64,000 nt of DNA from Ciona intestinalis (GCF_000224145.3 NC_020175.2:2455278-2519277); one strand, 5' to 3'. Shown: positions 35,901-47,965, counted from the first letter of the stretch. The notes: generated by a model from the sequence alone, not told the origin. Numbers and translations: made by a program.

Positions 35901-38070
35901 AATTGGTATAGTTAAAAACTTAAAAAACCTACGAAGAATTTTGTTACCCAGTTATATAAAAAGAAATACGGGGTATGTGACATTGTGGGATAAGGTGAGT
36001 TAAAAATAAAACTTTTTTAACAATTGAGTAGCATTTATTACTATTTTCATTGGCACTTAATTTCCTTTATCTAAATTTTGCTTAAACTTGCACCAACGTA
36101 TTGTAGCGGTGTGTCTGTGCTTCTGATATTTTTTATTGCTAGGAACGATAAATTTACTGTACATTATGAATTAAATTGTGCTTTTAACCCCTTCTTATGC
36201 CTATTCAAAATAACAACACCATATGTTATAAGTTTAAACACCAAATAAGGTGCAATCAAAGGCGCCAAACCTGCAGTGGCAAGGTAGGAAGGCCTCCCCT
36301 AGAATTTTATGCATTACATTAACTCGTAAAAAAAAACAACCAAAAAGTTACTTTTGTTTTATTTTAATGAGTATGTAACTATTCCTGCCTCTCTTGTTTT
36401 ATAAAAGTGTGGCGCCTACGCCTATATGGGTGCAATACATACAAAGCATTTGGCAAGCCACTGGCAACTATCTTGGCAATTTTTTTCTTTATTATTAAAA
36501 TGATATGTTAATAATTTCTTACCTTCCTGATCAATTTTGAGGTTGTAGAGTGGAGTAATGTAGGTAGAGGTTGGAGAGAGCGCACATTCTTTCAAGTAAA
36601 AATGATGAGACGGGCCAAGAATGAAAACCTTCTCCCTATATTGAAATAATGTAAAATTACCAACCAAATAAAATGTACAGATTATACAACATAAAACCCA
36701 CTTCCATTTTAATAAGGACTTCAATTTGGAAATGTTATGATTGTGTTTGCCAATTTGAAGTTTTAAGAACACCTAAAAAACTTTTAAAGGTGATTGAATC
36801 TAATCTAACTTGCTTTAACCCTAAGTGGCGAGAAAACGACAGTGGTAATAACACAGATGTTCTATTTCATACACCTCGCACCAGCTTAAGAGTTATCAAT
36901 ATAACTTCGGGTTGATTGTTTTTTTTGTATGGCTGACAATATAGACCACATTAGTGACCATTGGGTTGAAGCAATTGCTTTCTGTCTTGACCAGGAACAC
37001 ATACAGATACAACATTAGCAGCGACAAGCTTTGAACCAACAGTCTCTGAGTCATAGGCGGGTAAACAAACCACTGTGCCAAAGCCGATCTTGTCCTCTGT
37101 TGTCCAAAGGCTAGTCCCCTCATTCTTAATTCTACTTATTGTGTTACCTCTTCCAAATGTTTGTTTAGTATCTTACTATCTTATTATACTCACACAGTGT
37201 TTGGGTCAATTTGTGAAAAAGCATGAGCAGCACATGAACCACAATACGAATAACCAGCATGTGGTGAAATAATGGCACGTGCTGGTCTGTGGTTCGAACC
37301 CGAAGCATCAGATAACCATTTACTCAATTGCATATCTAGGTCTTCGCCTGCATTGATTTTATGGTTAAAATTTATCAATACTTATATAACTCAAAAACAC
37401 CACTGTTAGTATTAAGCAGTGTATGGTAATACATATTGTGTAAGTCATATAAAAAACAGGTCATTATAATATGTACAGCAGATTTGCTTAATAAAAGAAC
37501 CGTTGTTATTGACGAATCTCCCCCCCCCCCCCTTATTTGCTAACCACCAACCCCTAACCCCTATAACCACTAACTACTAACCCCTATAACCAAAATTGTA
37601 CGGGTTGTGCCCTTACGCACACTTTTCTTCCAATTAGAACTTTAATATGTTTAATTAAATGTTATTTATTTAATTTTGAAATTGTATCGTCTGTAGGGTG
37701 TAACGGTCACGCCTTTTATCCAAAACATTATTTCTTTCTTTTTTATCAACAAGCGTGTTTTAACAACTGTTGTTTTACCGTTACTACCCGTCTTTTCGCT
37801 TTTTATCAACTCTCTTGTTCTTCGTTATCGTGACCGAAGAGACGAAATAAATTTCATTCATTCATTCATTTCATTCATTCATTCATTCATTCAACCACCT
37901 AACCATCAACAGCTAACCCCTTAATCTAGGGGTTAGGGGTTAGTGGTTAGCAAATAAGGGGGTTCTTTACTAGCACCAAAGAAACAACATGAAACATAGA
38001 TTTGTAACCTGTTATACATACCTTTGCCTTCATACCAACTACCAGCATGAGATGCCCGACGTGAAGGCAT
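32916..38070 (-). CDS. MEMO1: MEMO1 (MEMO family protein)
   Basis: Eight exons (38070-38022, 37347-37194, 36635-36523, 35718-35607, 35197-35055, 34670-34594, 33673-33569, 33053-32916) give 296 aa; human MEMO1 has 297. Family blocks in order: SHAGSWY near the start, [88 protein letters not shown] and [11 protein letters not shown] at the end. The three residues that form the metal site in human MEMO1 are kept as His46, His78 and Cys241. In vertebrates MEMO1 is a mainly cytosolic protein linked to ErbB2-driven motility, redox control and copper handling. The gene is complete and converges on the lyase gene. Introns hold SINE copies 7 and 8 and repeat B. Confidence 0.97.
34201..34508 (+). mobile_element. 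tRNA-derived SINE, copy 7 (full length)
   Basis: Complete plus-oriented copy between MEMO1 exons 6 and 7, with head GCGCCGTGGCAAAGTGTCTG and a CATTCATTCATTCA tail. Confidence 0.86.
36798..37085 (-). mobile_element. tRNA-derived SINE, copy 8
   Basis: Diverged minus-oriented copy between MEMO1 exons 2 and 3. Smaller fragments of the family are at about 4754-4944, 9677-9800, 17640-17832, 35234-35370, 41084-41181, 43811-44021, 55028-55122 and 59690-59790. Confidence 0.75.
37520..37532. repeat. Poly-C run
   Basis: Thirteen consecutive C in MEMO1 intron 1, next to CCCCTAACC-like AC/CT-rich sequence. Such runs are prone to length error. Confidence 0.85.
37612..37880 (+). repeat. Interspersed repeat B in MEMO1 intron 1
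   Basis: Plus-oriented diverged copy that ends in a CATT tetranucleotide run (to about 37892) in place of the usual TTATTA tail. A C homopolymer (37520-37532) lies upstream. Confidence 0.7.
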
Positions 38071-38599
38071 CGTGGCCTGTTTATTCCCAATTTTTGAGAT
38101 ATTGAGCTATAAACCAAATACTGACCTAATGAGCACAGTTTTGTATCTTTATAAAATATACAACGTATTATAATTTACTATGATTGCCATAGAATACGTA
38201 GGAGATGAATACGTAGGACATGTCATATAAAATCTTTGTTTAAAAAATATCCCCTTTAACTGGGTAGTGGGTACGTAAGTGCAAGTAAAAACTAGAGTAA
38301 ATGTATATTAGGGTAGGTATACGTTAACAGAGTCTTTCTGATAGTTACCATTAATTTTGATAGGACAGTGTATGTGTATACGCTCTAATGTAATTACAAA
38401 TATTTTATACTTCGTAAAAATTACATGTTTCGACCACGAGAAGTAGACTTCTGAGTGAATAACGGAGTCGTGGATTGCATATATATATTAGAGTTAACAT
38501 GTTTTTTGTCCAAAATCTTCCCAAAATATTTATCTTATTTCTCAAAAATATATTGTTTCTATGTCTAAAAACTGTTTATAATATTTTACGCATTTCGTT

Positions 38600-38832
38600 A
38601 CCATAACAATAATTTTAATTTAAATCTGATTGGCTAAATTTCCATGCACCATTTGTGACGTAATAAACATATGACGTCACGAAACTGATCAGCTGATGTT
38701 TCATTAGTGAAATTGATGCGCAAGAATTCGCTGCTCGATTTTTTGCTGCTGATTTTGAACAATTATCGAACAAACGTGCACTCTAGTGTGTTTTGTTGAA
38801 TGCGAAGTGAAAGAAAGTTATATCTACTATAG
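38600..38832 (+). promoter_or_regulatory. Candidate promoter and 5' non-coding exon of the phase-0 mini-exon gene
   Basis: Two CRE-like motifs (TGACGTAA at about 38653 and TGACGTCA at about 38672) precede a stretch that ends at a good donor, CTATAG then GTATGT at 38833. An acceptor TCTACAG just before the start codon at 39395 would close a 5' UTR intron. MEMO1 starts ~530 bp upstream on the other strand, so the region may serve both genes. This is inferred from motifs only. Confidence 0.45.
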
Positions 38833-39394
38833 GTATGTGGTTGACTTGTGTTTGTCTGTTTTATTATTTTGATTGGCAATTACGAATTGGTATATGTATG
38901 GCCGTATGGGCACTATGTTGTGTGGAAACGATTAAAGTTACCTGTCTGGAATGTGTGTACGTTTATGAAACGTGGCATATTGGTGTGTATGTATGCAAGT
39001 AATGCAATAAACATAATATGTTTAATAAAATCCTGTTTATGCCCAACGAAAATTTGAAACAAACTTTTTAAACATACACAGTCCACCTTTTTTCTAAACC
39101 GTTTCTTTTTGCATGAAACACATTTAAATTATACGAGAAATAGCATAGTGCCTCACAGTATACACAAGAGTCCATTTAAAAGTTTAAATAAATAAAAAAA
39201 ATATATAAAAATAGCGCAAAATACAACAGAAATAAAGTATTAGAAATTCATGGCAAAAATACATTTTTTTTAAATTTCCACTTTTTGGTAAACCATTACT
39301 ATGGCGACCGTTTCCACGGCAAAATAAATTTGGCAGAAATACAAAATCTTTATGACGTAGTGTGACGTCACTATTATTATCTACAGTTTGAAAT

Positions 39395-42300
39395 ATGGAT
39401 TCCGATAATAATGATCGAAAGCCAGAATGGGCGAAATGGTCAAACGCTGGTTTGACAAATGAGGTACATATTACTTAGTACAAGCTTCATAGGTTATTGG
39501 TACACGATCTATCTATCACACTTTATAAAAATACAAGTCACTCTTATTAATTCTATTATAAAATCCTTTTCACACCTGTAATATGGATGAGGTCCTGCGT
39601 ATAGATACGTACGTCATTGGTTTGAGAATTATATCAGAGTTAATCGATTACATCAGTTACATGTATACCTATACGTACCCATCTGTGATATAAAGACTCA
39701 ATTTCCCGTGCACGCTAGCATAAAGCAAGTTACATTCATTTACAAGACCTGCCCTAAACAGTATTTCATAACTAAAACGGGTATATAATTTGCAGGCTGA
39801 TGACGAGGAAGTGGGCTGGTATTCGCCGTATGAAATGTACGTCGATCTAGATGAGGTAAACATTAGTTCTCATTTTGTAATATACGCTTTGCCAATTTAT
39901 GTTGTTATAACTTATGGTAAATGTACACGAGGTGTAAAATAGGACATGCATGTTATAACTACTGCATTTTACCTGCCACTAAAGAATAATACGTTTCATA
40001 TATATATACATTTATATTCGTTTTCAAACTCACGTTTAACATTTACAGGAAACTAAAGAAGTTTCGGAGAAGTTTAAGACGACGTTGGGTCGCTGGGAGA
40101 AGCAAAAAGCCAAGGTAAAAAAAATACTGTTGTTCAATACATCTAGCCCTATATAGCCTCTCCATTTGGAACCACAAAAGTCTTATAAATATTATTTTTT
40201 CAGGGTGATGGCAAAAATAAAAACGTGGTGCCAGAAGGTCCTTACGACATGTATGTCGATCTCGACGAGGTAAACATTTTGTTTTGTAACAAATTTCTTC
40301 CTTTTTTTAAAATCTGTTTCTATTTTAGGGAACACAAAACGTTTCAGAAGAGTTTAAAGCGAGGTGGGAACAGTGGAAAGGGGAAGAAGAAGAAGCTGAG
40401 GTAACTTTATCAAATACCCCTTCCTTTTTGTAAATCAAGCATAGTTTAACGCAGTGCGTTTAATCATATACAGAACAGTCAAACAGACGAACAGCTTGCT
40501 GGTCCTTCTTGTAGCTTTCCTCACACAGAGGTGCGTTCATTTAACATAAAATTCACTCAGACGTTCGTTAACTTTATTCCTTTATTTAGGAAGGACAGCG
40601 AGCACGCAGGCAACATGAGAGACGACGCAAGGAGCTTTTTACAATGTGGGAAGGCCGTGGGGTGAGTTAACAAACAAATCTTTTGAAATTTTAACACTAA
40701 CTACATTATTTATTGTATAGGAATTTTTGTAGCTTAAGTGTAACTACAAGGCAAGAAACCGTGTGAAAAATTAACGTTTAAAATATCTTTTCAGTAATAA
40801 CTTGGAGGAATTCAATCAATTTTCCTGGTTCCTGTTTGTCCTGTTATATTTTTGTCTGTTTGGATACAATCTGGATTCCAAACTTCGGTGTTGTCTTGTC
40901 TTTGTTTGTCCTGCTATATGTGTCTTATTCATTTGAGAGCAAAGTAGTAACAACAGCGACTTTAATTCTAGATGAAAGGCCATGCGAGTAAATCGTTCAA
41001 ACCGAACGAAGTCAACAGACCGACAACTCCATCCGGATCGGTTTCTTTTGTGAGTACCGAATTAATTTATTTTCATTTTTATAGCTAACAATTAGGACAA
41101 CCTATTAGTGACCACCGGGTTGAAGCAATGACAGTAAAGTGCCTTTGCCAAGGGTATACACACCTGCCCACAACCGTAGAAGCATATCTATAGCATCTTA
41201 TCCGTGTCATTAGCTCAAATGCGAGGTCTCACCTTTATTCTCCCTTTCAGTTTATCCCACAAGAGAGGGAAAGATCTGCTGTATACAGATCAATCATGAA
41301 AGCCACGGTAAGTTGAAAAACATATCAACAAAGAACATTCGCATAACGTTTATTTTCTCCACAGAGCGAAGGGACGCTGGGTGAAACCAAAACTTCGGAA
41401 GAGACAACGCTAGAGGTAGTTACAAATTATAGTAGGGTGGGGAAAGATGGGACACCTTAGCACATAATATCTAAATGGGCCTCGTGAGGATACAGTTTTA
41501 TATTTTTTTAATGTTTTTTTGTTTGCATATCGAACATAGAAACGTTTATTTATAACATTTAAATTTTCGCAGAAATTCGCAACTGATAGCCCTGATACGT
41601 CCGAGTTTGAAACCGCTTCAGAGGTAAGTAACAAAGTTTATGCTTTGGATTTTTAAGCTTAAAGGCGATTTTTACCTCTTAATAGACCAGTCTGGTCACA
41701 ACCCAGGCCCCTCTGCGTGTCTTGCAATAGAAACTAAAGCACTTAGAATAGAGAACTTTTATATTAATATCTGAACAATATTTTTAAATTTCAGACATCA
41801 AACCCAGAACCGTGCACCTCCGAGCAAAACCTAACTGACACGTCCTCGATAACTGAGGTGAGATACTGACTGGTAGCGATTCAAACAATCAATAACTTAA
41901 TTTTAAACTAATTTATTTGTACAGATAAATTCAGTATAGTTGAGTTATAACATTTTTAATATTAGATAAAAGCCAATGATGTCACTTCTCGCTCTCCAAG
42001 TCTAAGCCAAGATTCCTCAACAAAAGTTGAAATCGAAGCAAATGTAAAGGTATTTATTGTTATGACTGAGTGAAAATCTGTTATTTTTCCTGGCATAGCA
42101 ACTTTAAAAGGTATACCACGAGTGTCAATTTTTAGTTACAACGCATGAAAACTTTCTGGTGATAGTTTTTTTCTGCGTGGCTGACAATTTAGAAAACGAA
42201 CTTAAACATTAGTTTCATGAACTAACATAACTCCTATTTTATAGAATACTGATTCACCGATATTGGACAATCCTCCCACAAGCCCCATTGAAGACTCAGA

Positions 42301-43562
42301 ACTGTCGAAAGTAAGTCTCAAACTTCAGCTATTTTCTTATCTAAACATTAGTTTCATGAACTAAAAAACTTTTATTTTATAGAATACTGATTCACCGGCA
42401 CTAGGAAATCCTCCCACAAGCCCTATTGAAGACTCAGAACTGTCGAAAGTAAGTCTCAAACTTCAGCTATTTTTTTATCTAAACATTAGTTTCATGAACT
42501 AAAAAACTTTTGTTTTATAGAATACTGATTCACCGGCACTAGGAAATCCTCCCACAAGCCCTATTGAAGACTCAGAACTGTCGCAAGTAAGTCTCAAACT
42601 TCAGGTATTTTCTTATCTCTCGTCGGGAAACATTTAATATTGTTATTTTACAGTCGTACACCGATTATGAAGACGATTTTGAGAGTTGCAGCGACTCGGA
42701 CGACGACGAGGTTTTGGCAAAACCTCGTACACCTGCGTGTTGGGGAGTTCTCAGTCGAAGAAATGTTATGGACTATGTAAGTATTCTATGCATACGCGCC
42801 TTCACGCACATTTTTTTTTCAGATATTTTTCTTTTTCGCTTTTACACACATTTTTCTTTGTTATGTAATTCGTTTTAGTTATGTAGTTAGTATATGTTGA
42901 AAACGCGATGGTTAAACGGGATCTTTTCTTTACAGGATGAGTGGAAACAAACATGTGATTTTGCAACCCGCCATTTCAGATGTGGGCCACAGCTTGAGGC
43001 GTACGAAGTTGATTATTCGCTTCGTAAACATAGAATGCAATGCCAATATTTCTCAGCGTTTTATCCATTGGTGGAAAAACGACTGAAATTCGTCGGGGGA
43101 GCGTTTTCGAACACTTGTTCTCCAATCCAAGAAGAAGAATTACCGGATGAGGACAAAAATGAAGACAAGGATTCAACAAAATCCTCCAGTCCTCTTCCCA
43201 TCTCTCCCCCACTGCTGCCTCCCAAGCGCAAAAAGCTCCGAAAAATCGCCCCACAACGCAAAATCACTTCAGATCCGGGTCCATACATTGAGTCAGACGA
43301 GAGTGACACCGACAGTTACGACTTCTCTCTCGTTGAACAGAAAGCCACCACCCCTCCACCGTCACCATCTCCCCACTTCGTTTTCCTTCCGCGTCGCTGC
43401 GGCAAAGTCAGCCCCATGCCACACTGCAGCAAAACTGAAGTCATCGTCGTGGTAACGTCTTCTTATGACGACGATGACCACGATGACGCACAAAACAATG
43501 GATGCGGATGCTGTCATCTTTTACGAAAGATGGCCAAGAGGATCAAAAAACTATTTAAATAA
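39395..43562 (+). CDS. Unrecognised mini-exon protein, all introns phase 0
   Basis: Eighteen exons (39395-39463, 39796-39855, 40049-40114, 40204-40269, 40329-40400, 40474-40530, 40590-40661, 40972-41049, 41251-41307, 41365-41415, 41573-41623, 41795-41857, 41966-42049, 42245-42310, 42383-42448, 42521-42586, 42654-42776, 42936-43562) give 597 aa. Every exon length is a multiple of three and all 17 introns are phase 0. Most exons end in Glu or Lys before the donor. Exons 2-3 and 4-5 are a duplicated module (YEMYVDLDE / EVSEKF and YDMYVDLDE / NVSEEF). Exons 14-16 are near-identical 22-residue repeats (NTDSPALGNPPTSPIEDSEL). The last exon has a conserved-looking stretch (about 30 residues from DEWKQ), a Pro/Ser/acidic linker and a CGCC plus polybasic tail. 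There is no signal peptide or membrane segment. I recognise no family; the protein is probably mostly disordered. Confidence 0.85.
41428..41525. mobile_element. MITE family C, 5' half only
   Basis: The left TIR and ~70 bp of interior lie in the intron after mini-exon 10 of the phase-0 gene; the right half is missing. Confidence 0.75.
42245..42600 (+). repeat. 138-bp exon-plus-intron unit in three tandem copies
   Basis: Exons 14, 15 and 16 are each 66 bp and start exactly 138 bp apart (42245, 42383, 42521), with the 72-bp introns duplicated as well. Copies 2 and 3 share ALGNPP where copy 1 has ILDNPP, so the second duplication is younger. Confidence 0.95.
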
Positions 43563-43689
43563 TTTCATTTTATTTTACTGTATACTATATTGCGCTTATA
43601 TAAAGGGACGTTTACATTGCATTGCAAGAAATGCAATATATCAGTTGTAGAGCAATCTAAACGCCCCTTTCAATTTCTAACTTATATAA

Positions 43690-43695
43690 AAATAA
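43690..43695 (+). terminator. Candidate polyadenylation signal
   Basis: AATAAA ~130 bp after the stop codon of the phase-0 mini-exon gene. Confidence 0.5.
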
Positions 43696-44712
43696 AAACT
43701 ATTCTTATCTCTAGTCTAACATAAGACAAGTTGTGTTTATTCTGTTGCAAAAAACTCTATTTACGAAAAAAACTTATTATATATAGGCTATAGTTAAACT
43801 ATATACCCTGCTACTAACGTGGGCGTGTGTACCTATAGGCTAAGTCATTTAACAACAATCGCTACGACAAAGTGGTCACTAATGGCTTCAATCTGTCAGC
43901 CATGTTCGCGTCAATAGGCCTCTTATTTTCTGAGCAGTTTAGGTGTATTCCTAGGCCGGGTATTCTTGAGTTGGCCCTGGTTTAACAACTGTCGCTTCCC
44001 GGCCACGCGAGGATAAAGTAGAATGTAAATTGCTGAAGAATGTAAATTGTTGCTCAAAGCAATTTTTTAGATCAAATAACTTAAGAGAAATGCTAGAATT
44101 TTCCGTCTTTTTGCACAGGACATCCTCATTTCAAAAGAACACTCCAACCAAAGGGGGTAAAAGCAGTGCATCCTTACAAAGAACGCTACCATCATAACAG
44201 CAAGAACAGGTATTCTTCAGAAATATTAAGAGCCCAAGCGTCCTGTATACAGAAACCAACCATTTCTTGCAACAGCTCATCGGCGGCAAATCGTTTCAGG
44301 AAGTTTTCTTTGAGTAGATATTCCAACATGATTGACAGGTGTACCTAGAACTAAGCTCATTAAGCTTCCTATGAAGATTATTCCAAGCTGGAAGTTATCT
44401 TGAAGCGAATTATTTAACACGATTGACAACTATAGCAGCCTACTGAAAAAAAGAATACTGTTATAGCACCCAAATCCCATATTTCCTCATCGTGTTTTAA
44501 AAAAATCAACAATGCTTCTTTAGAATCGTGAGGTATTTAATTCTATAAATATACTTTGTTTTCTAACAAAACAGACGAGAAAAAAACTGTTTTTTAATCA
44601 GCGACCTTCTGTTGTTTATTTACCCTCATTGTTACCAGCACTTTAAAAATATACGACTGTTTTAAAAAACGGAAATAAAACACTGAAGTTCAATATTAGG
44701 ATTTGTTTTGTA

Positions 44713-44718
44713 TTTATT
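44713..44718 (-). terminator. Candidate polyadenylation signal
   Basis: AATAAA on the minus strand ~80 bp after the stop codon of the peptide gene at 44799-45473. Confidence 0.5.
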
Positions 44719-44798
44719 GCTCGAATGCGAGAAAGATTAATTGCAGTGAAGTTATTGAAGCTTTGTTTGAGCCACTGACGCTACACTTCGTCTACATT

Positions 44799-45473
44799 CT
44801 ACATTTCTGGCATATCTTCTTCAGCGAAGATGTCGTTTATTTCATCCCCATCAGCTTGTATATATATATGTTTTAAAATATAGTATTGTGGGGGAACACG
44901 GGACACCATAAGCACATAATATTTTAATATCCTGATCGTGTTTTAAAGAATTAATGACGGTCTATAGAAGTCACGAGGACACGATTTTATAATTATTTTA
45001 ATGTTCTTTGTTTACTCCCAAATGAAACGAGAAAATATAATGAAACGGTGCCCATCTTCCCCCACCCTACTTTATGAAATTCTCAAATTTTATTTTGTAA
45101 AACTAATTATAGTTTTAGCTTGCTTTTTTAATAGAAATTAATGCATTAATTGGAACGACGCGTAAAAATATATAACATACATATATTCAGGTTTTGTATA
45201 ACGTTGTATAATACAAATGTAAATATTTATTTTAACTTAAATTTTTACCTAATTTTCCTTTTTCGTTCATGTTCTCGGCACTGGAAAAAATAATATTTTA
45301 AGATTTCTGTTTCAAGTTATCTAGCGGTTGTTTACTATTAGTCACATACAAACGGTTAGTATATATATTCACCTTTTTTGGTTAGCCCAACTACTGGGGC
45401 GCCAATAACTCTCTCCCTGGTCAGGAAAGCAGATGAGCGCTATGAAAAGAATGATGAGAAGTTTTCGATTCAT
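44799..45473 (-). CDS. Small secreted peptide precursor (family member 1)
   Basis: Three exons (45473-45373, 45280-45249, 44854-44799) give 62 aa. Residues 1-22 form a signal peptide (MNRKLLIILFIALICF, then PDQGES). A Trp-containing segment (YWRPSSWANQK) follows, then SAENMNEKGKL and a strongly acidic tail (DGDEINDIFAEEDMPEM). Introns are phase 2 then phase 1, as in the two other peptide genes nearby. The third-exon acceptor (TATATACAAG) is weak in pyrimidines. A MITE fills most of intron 2. The signal, variable and acidic layout is that of many secreted peptide precursors, including ascidian antimicrobial peptides, but function is unknown and no similarity could be searched. A minus-strand AATAAA lies at 44713-44718. 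Confidence 0.75.
44879..45076. mobile_element. MITE family C, copy 7
   Basis: Full-length copy inside the second intron of the secreted-peptide gene at 44799-45473. Confidence 0.85.
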
Positions 45474-45790
45474 CTTCCAGTTGTTGATCAAATTGTAAAG
45501 AACCAATGAAACGAACCTCTAGTTAAGTTATAAGTTACCCTCGATTTCCTTCTATACAATTAGCTACCACTAAGGAAGTATTTCAATGGACATATGGAAA
45601 CAAAGATTACTGAGTAAACGAGCACAAAGATAGCGTTTCGGATTTAGGTAGAACTACATTGACATGAGCGGTAGTGGGCTGGGCTGAGTAATGAGTAGCC
45701 AACGTAAATCTCAAACTAGTTATTTAAACTGTAACCAACAAAAAGACACACGATTGTCAGTATAACGTCAAAAAAATACGTATATATTGT

Positions 45791-46046
45791 CATTCAAAGA
45801 AATAAACTTAAAACTAAAAGTAAAGGTGTCCCATCTTTCCCCACGGTACTATAGTAGGCTGGGAAAGATGGGACACCTTTAGCACATAATATCCAAATAT
45901 CCTGATCGTATTTTAAACAATTTACAACGGTCTGTAAAAGTCGTGAAGATACGGTTTTATAATTCGTTAAATGTTTTTTGTTTTCAGCTAAATGGGACGA
46001 ACAATAGGAATGGAAAGCATCCCATCTTTCCCTATCCTACCATAGA
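45791..46046. mobile_element. MITE family C, composite copy 8
   Basis: The right part of one element (45791-45852) fuses at a shared TATAG to a complete second element (45850-46046). The same fusion, with the same internal deletion, recurs at 50309-50532. Confidence 0.8.
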
Positions 46047-46060
46047 TATATTTACCCTTC

Positions 46061-46153
46061 TTAGTTAAACAATCTACGAGGGCACCAACACTCTTCCTGC
46101 TCAGCAAAGCAGGTGAGCGCTATGAGAAGAACGATAAGAAGTTTTCGATCCAT
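46061..46153 (-). pseudogene. Relic first exon of the secreted-peptide gene
   Basis: The signal-peptide exon is repeated 680 bp upstream as MDRKLLIVLLIALTCFAEQE, with matching 5' flank (CAGTTGTTAATCAAATTGTA). After the signal part the frame changes and stops at codon 31, close to where the donor should be. Exons 2 and 3 are not found; a composite MITE sits there. It is either a decayed tandem duplicate or a one-exon peptide gene with a new Cys-containing end (CWCPRRLFN). Confidence 0.65.
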
Positions 46154-46680
46154 ATTCCAGTTGTTAATCAAATTGTAAAAAAACAATGAAACAAATCTCT
46201 ATATTTATAAGTTGCCACCGAAATGCATAGACGACGGATTTCGAAAACTCAATACGTATACGCTTTAACACGAGTCAGAGCTTAAACATAAACTCAACAG
46301 ACTTTGCTAAGAAACAACGCTTTGATTTCCTGAATGAGGATTTGGTAATAACCATTCGTTTTCATTTATGCTAGAAAAACGTCTTTTACTGCTTGTTGCA
46401 AGAAACAGCCATTTACCAATCATCAAACAACGTTTATTGCTCTCATACTCTATACCACCAAAAACAACCAAAATAATTTCGAAAATTTAAACATTTTATA
46501 TCACAAATACTATCCCACAGGCTAATTGGTAAGTTATCCGAATTTCATGATAGTTGCAAAAACGGACAAAAAAGCGCGTAAAAAATATACGTATTCTCCT
46601 GTTGTATTGATACGGTTAGTACAAATGTTTTTTGCACGGAAAAGGGGAATCATAAACAAAAGTGAAATCACGTAATCGTA

Positions 46681-46873
46681 CTATAATAGGGCGAGGAAAG
46701 ATGAGACACTTTTTGATTCTATTTTCTTTTCCTATATTGTAGTGAACATTCAAAGAATTGCAAAACCGTATCTTCACGACCCCTATAGACGGTTGTTAAC
46801 TGTTTAAAACATGGTCAGAATATTTGGATATTATGTGCTAAAGGTGGCCCATTTTACCCCACAGTAATATATT
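46681..46873. mobile_element. MITE family C, copy 9
   Basis: Complete copy with diverged ends (AGGGCGAGGAAAGATGAGAC and its counterpart near 46873). Confidence 0.78.
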
Positions 46874-47706
46874 AGGAAAAAGTATTCTTCTTGTCCAAAA
46901 ATTAGGCAATAAGTTTTTGTTTCGTTGGGTATGTCTGTCAGTCGCTACATTGGATTTCGTTTCTTTTGACTGACGAAGAACTGTTTTCCAAAAGCACCAT
47001 AATCTTGTAAGAAAAATTTGTGCGAGTTTTTTTTACTTGAATCCTAAAATATTGTACTGACTGGATAGTGCAGTGTGACGTCACAAAGATGTCAAGTTAC
47101 AGCAACTCATAAATTAGAAACCGCATTGTAACCTTGTTTGTTACTTTTATTTTGCAACAGTAAAATGTTGATTGGGCTAAAATTGTGATGAAAGAATAGT
47201 ACATGCTAATGCATTAGAACTATGTTCTTTAAACGGTTGTACAAAATATTCAATTTCGTTTTAAAACATCAAAATTCTTGCTACCTGTGACGTCACATCG
47301 CGAATTTCAATCGCCTCCGGGTTTGTGGTTATGACGTCATAATGTTTCCACGTTCACTTGATTCAACAGTTCTGCTTGGTATGCCGATTGTGACGTAAAC
47401 AATCAAACATTCAGTGTTTTCGAGCGTAAACAGCGCAGCGGGGTTTGTTACGTCACAAGCAAAAAATAAAGCTCAAGAATAAATAGATTTGTGACGTAAC
47501 TTTTCACCTATGTTTGACATCTGGATATTACAACAAATTTCTCCAACGATTGTTTATACTTTGTAGGGGGGTGGAGGGTCGCTCACAACACCAAAGTAGC
47601 CCTGCAGAAGTTGCTATGGTTACAATCATGTGATGGTTGAATGTTGGCCAATCACGTGCATTGTTGAATTACAATACATTTTTTGATGACATCACTAGCC
47701 TTTTGA

Positions 47707-47904
47707 TATAGCAGGGTGGGTAAAGATGGGACACCTTTAGCACATAATATCCAAATATCCCGATCGTGTTTTAAGCAATTAATAACGGTGTATATAGGAG
47801 TCGTGAGGATGCGGTTTTAGACTTCTTTGGATGTTCTTAGTTTACTACCAAATGAGACGAGAAAATGGGATAAACAGGTGTCCCATCTTCCCTCATCCTA
47901 CTTT
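47707..47904. mobile_element. MITE family C, copy 10
   Basis: Full-length copy between TGACGTCA-type sites, just downstream of the Shisa-like gene's last coding exon. Confidence 0.83.
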
Positions 47905-47965
47905 ATCATAAAAAAATAATTCTTTCCCACGTAACAAAGCATATTCAAGTTTTCGAGGTATTACG

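Larger units (their letters stand above)
43563..44798. other. Intergenic region
   Basis: Holds a decayed plus-oriented SINE fragment (about 43811-44021) and AT-rich unique sequence. An open frame at 44166-44348 shows no domain and no splice context, so no gene is called. Confidence 0.5.

Noticed and set aside
43061-43309. Minus-strand frames over the last exon of the mini-exon gene
   Set aside because: Antisense shadows of the 208-codon terminal exon.
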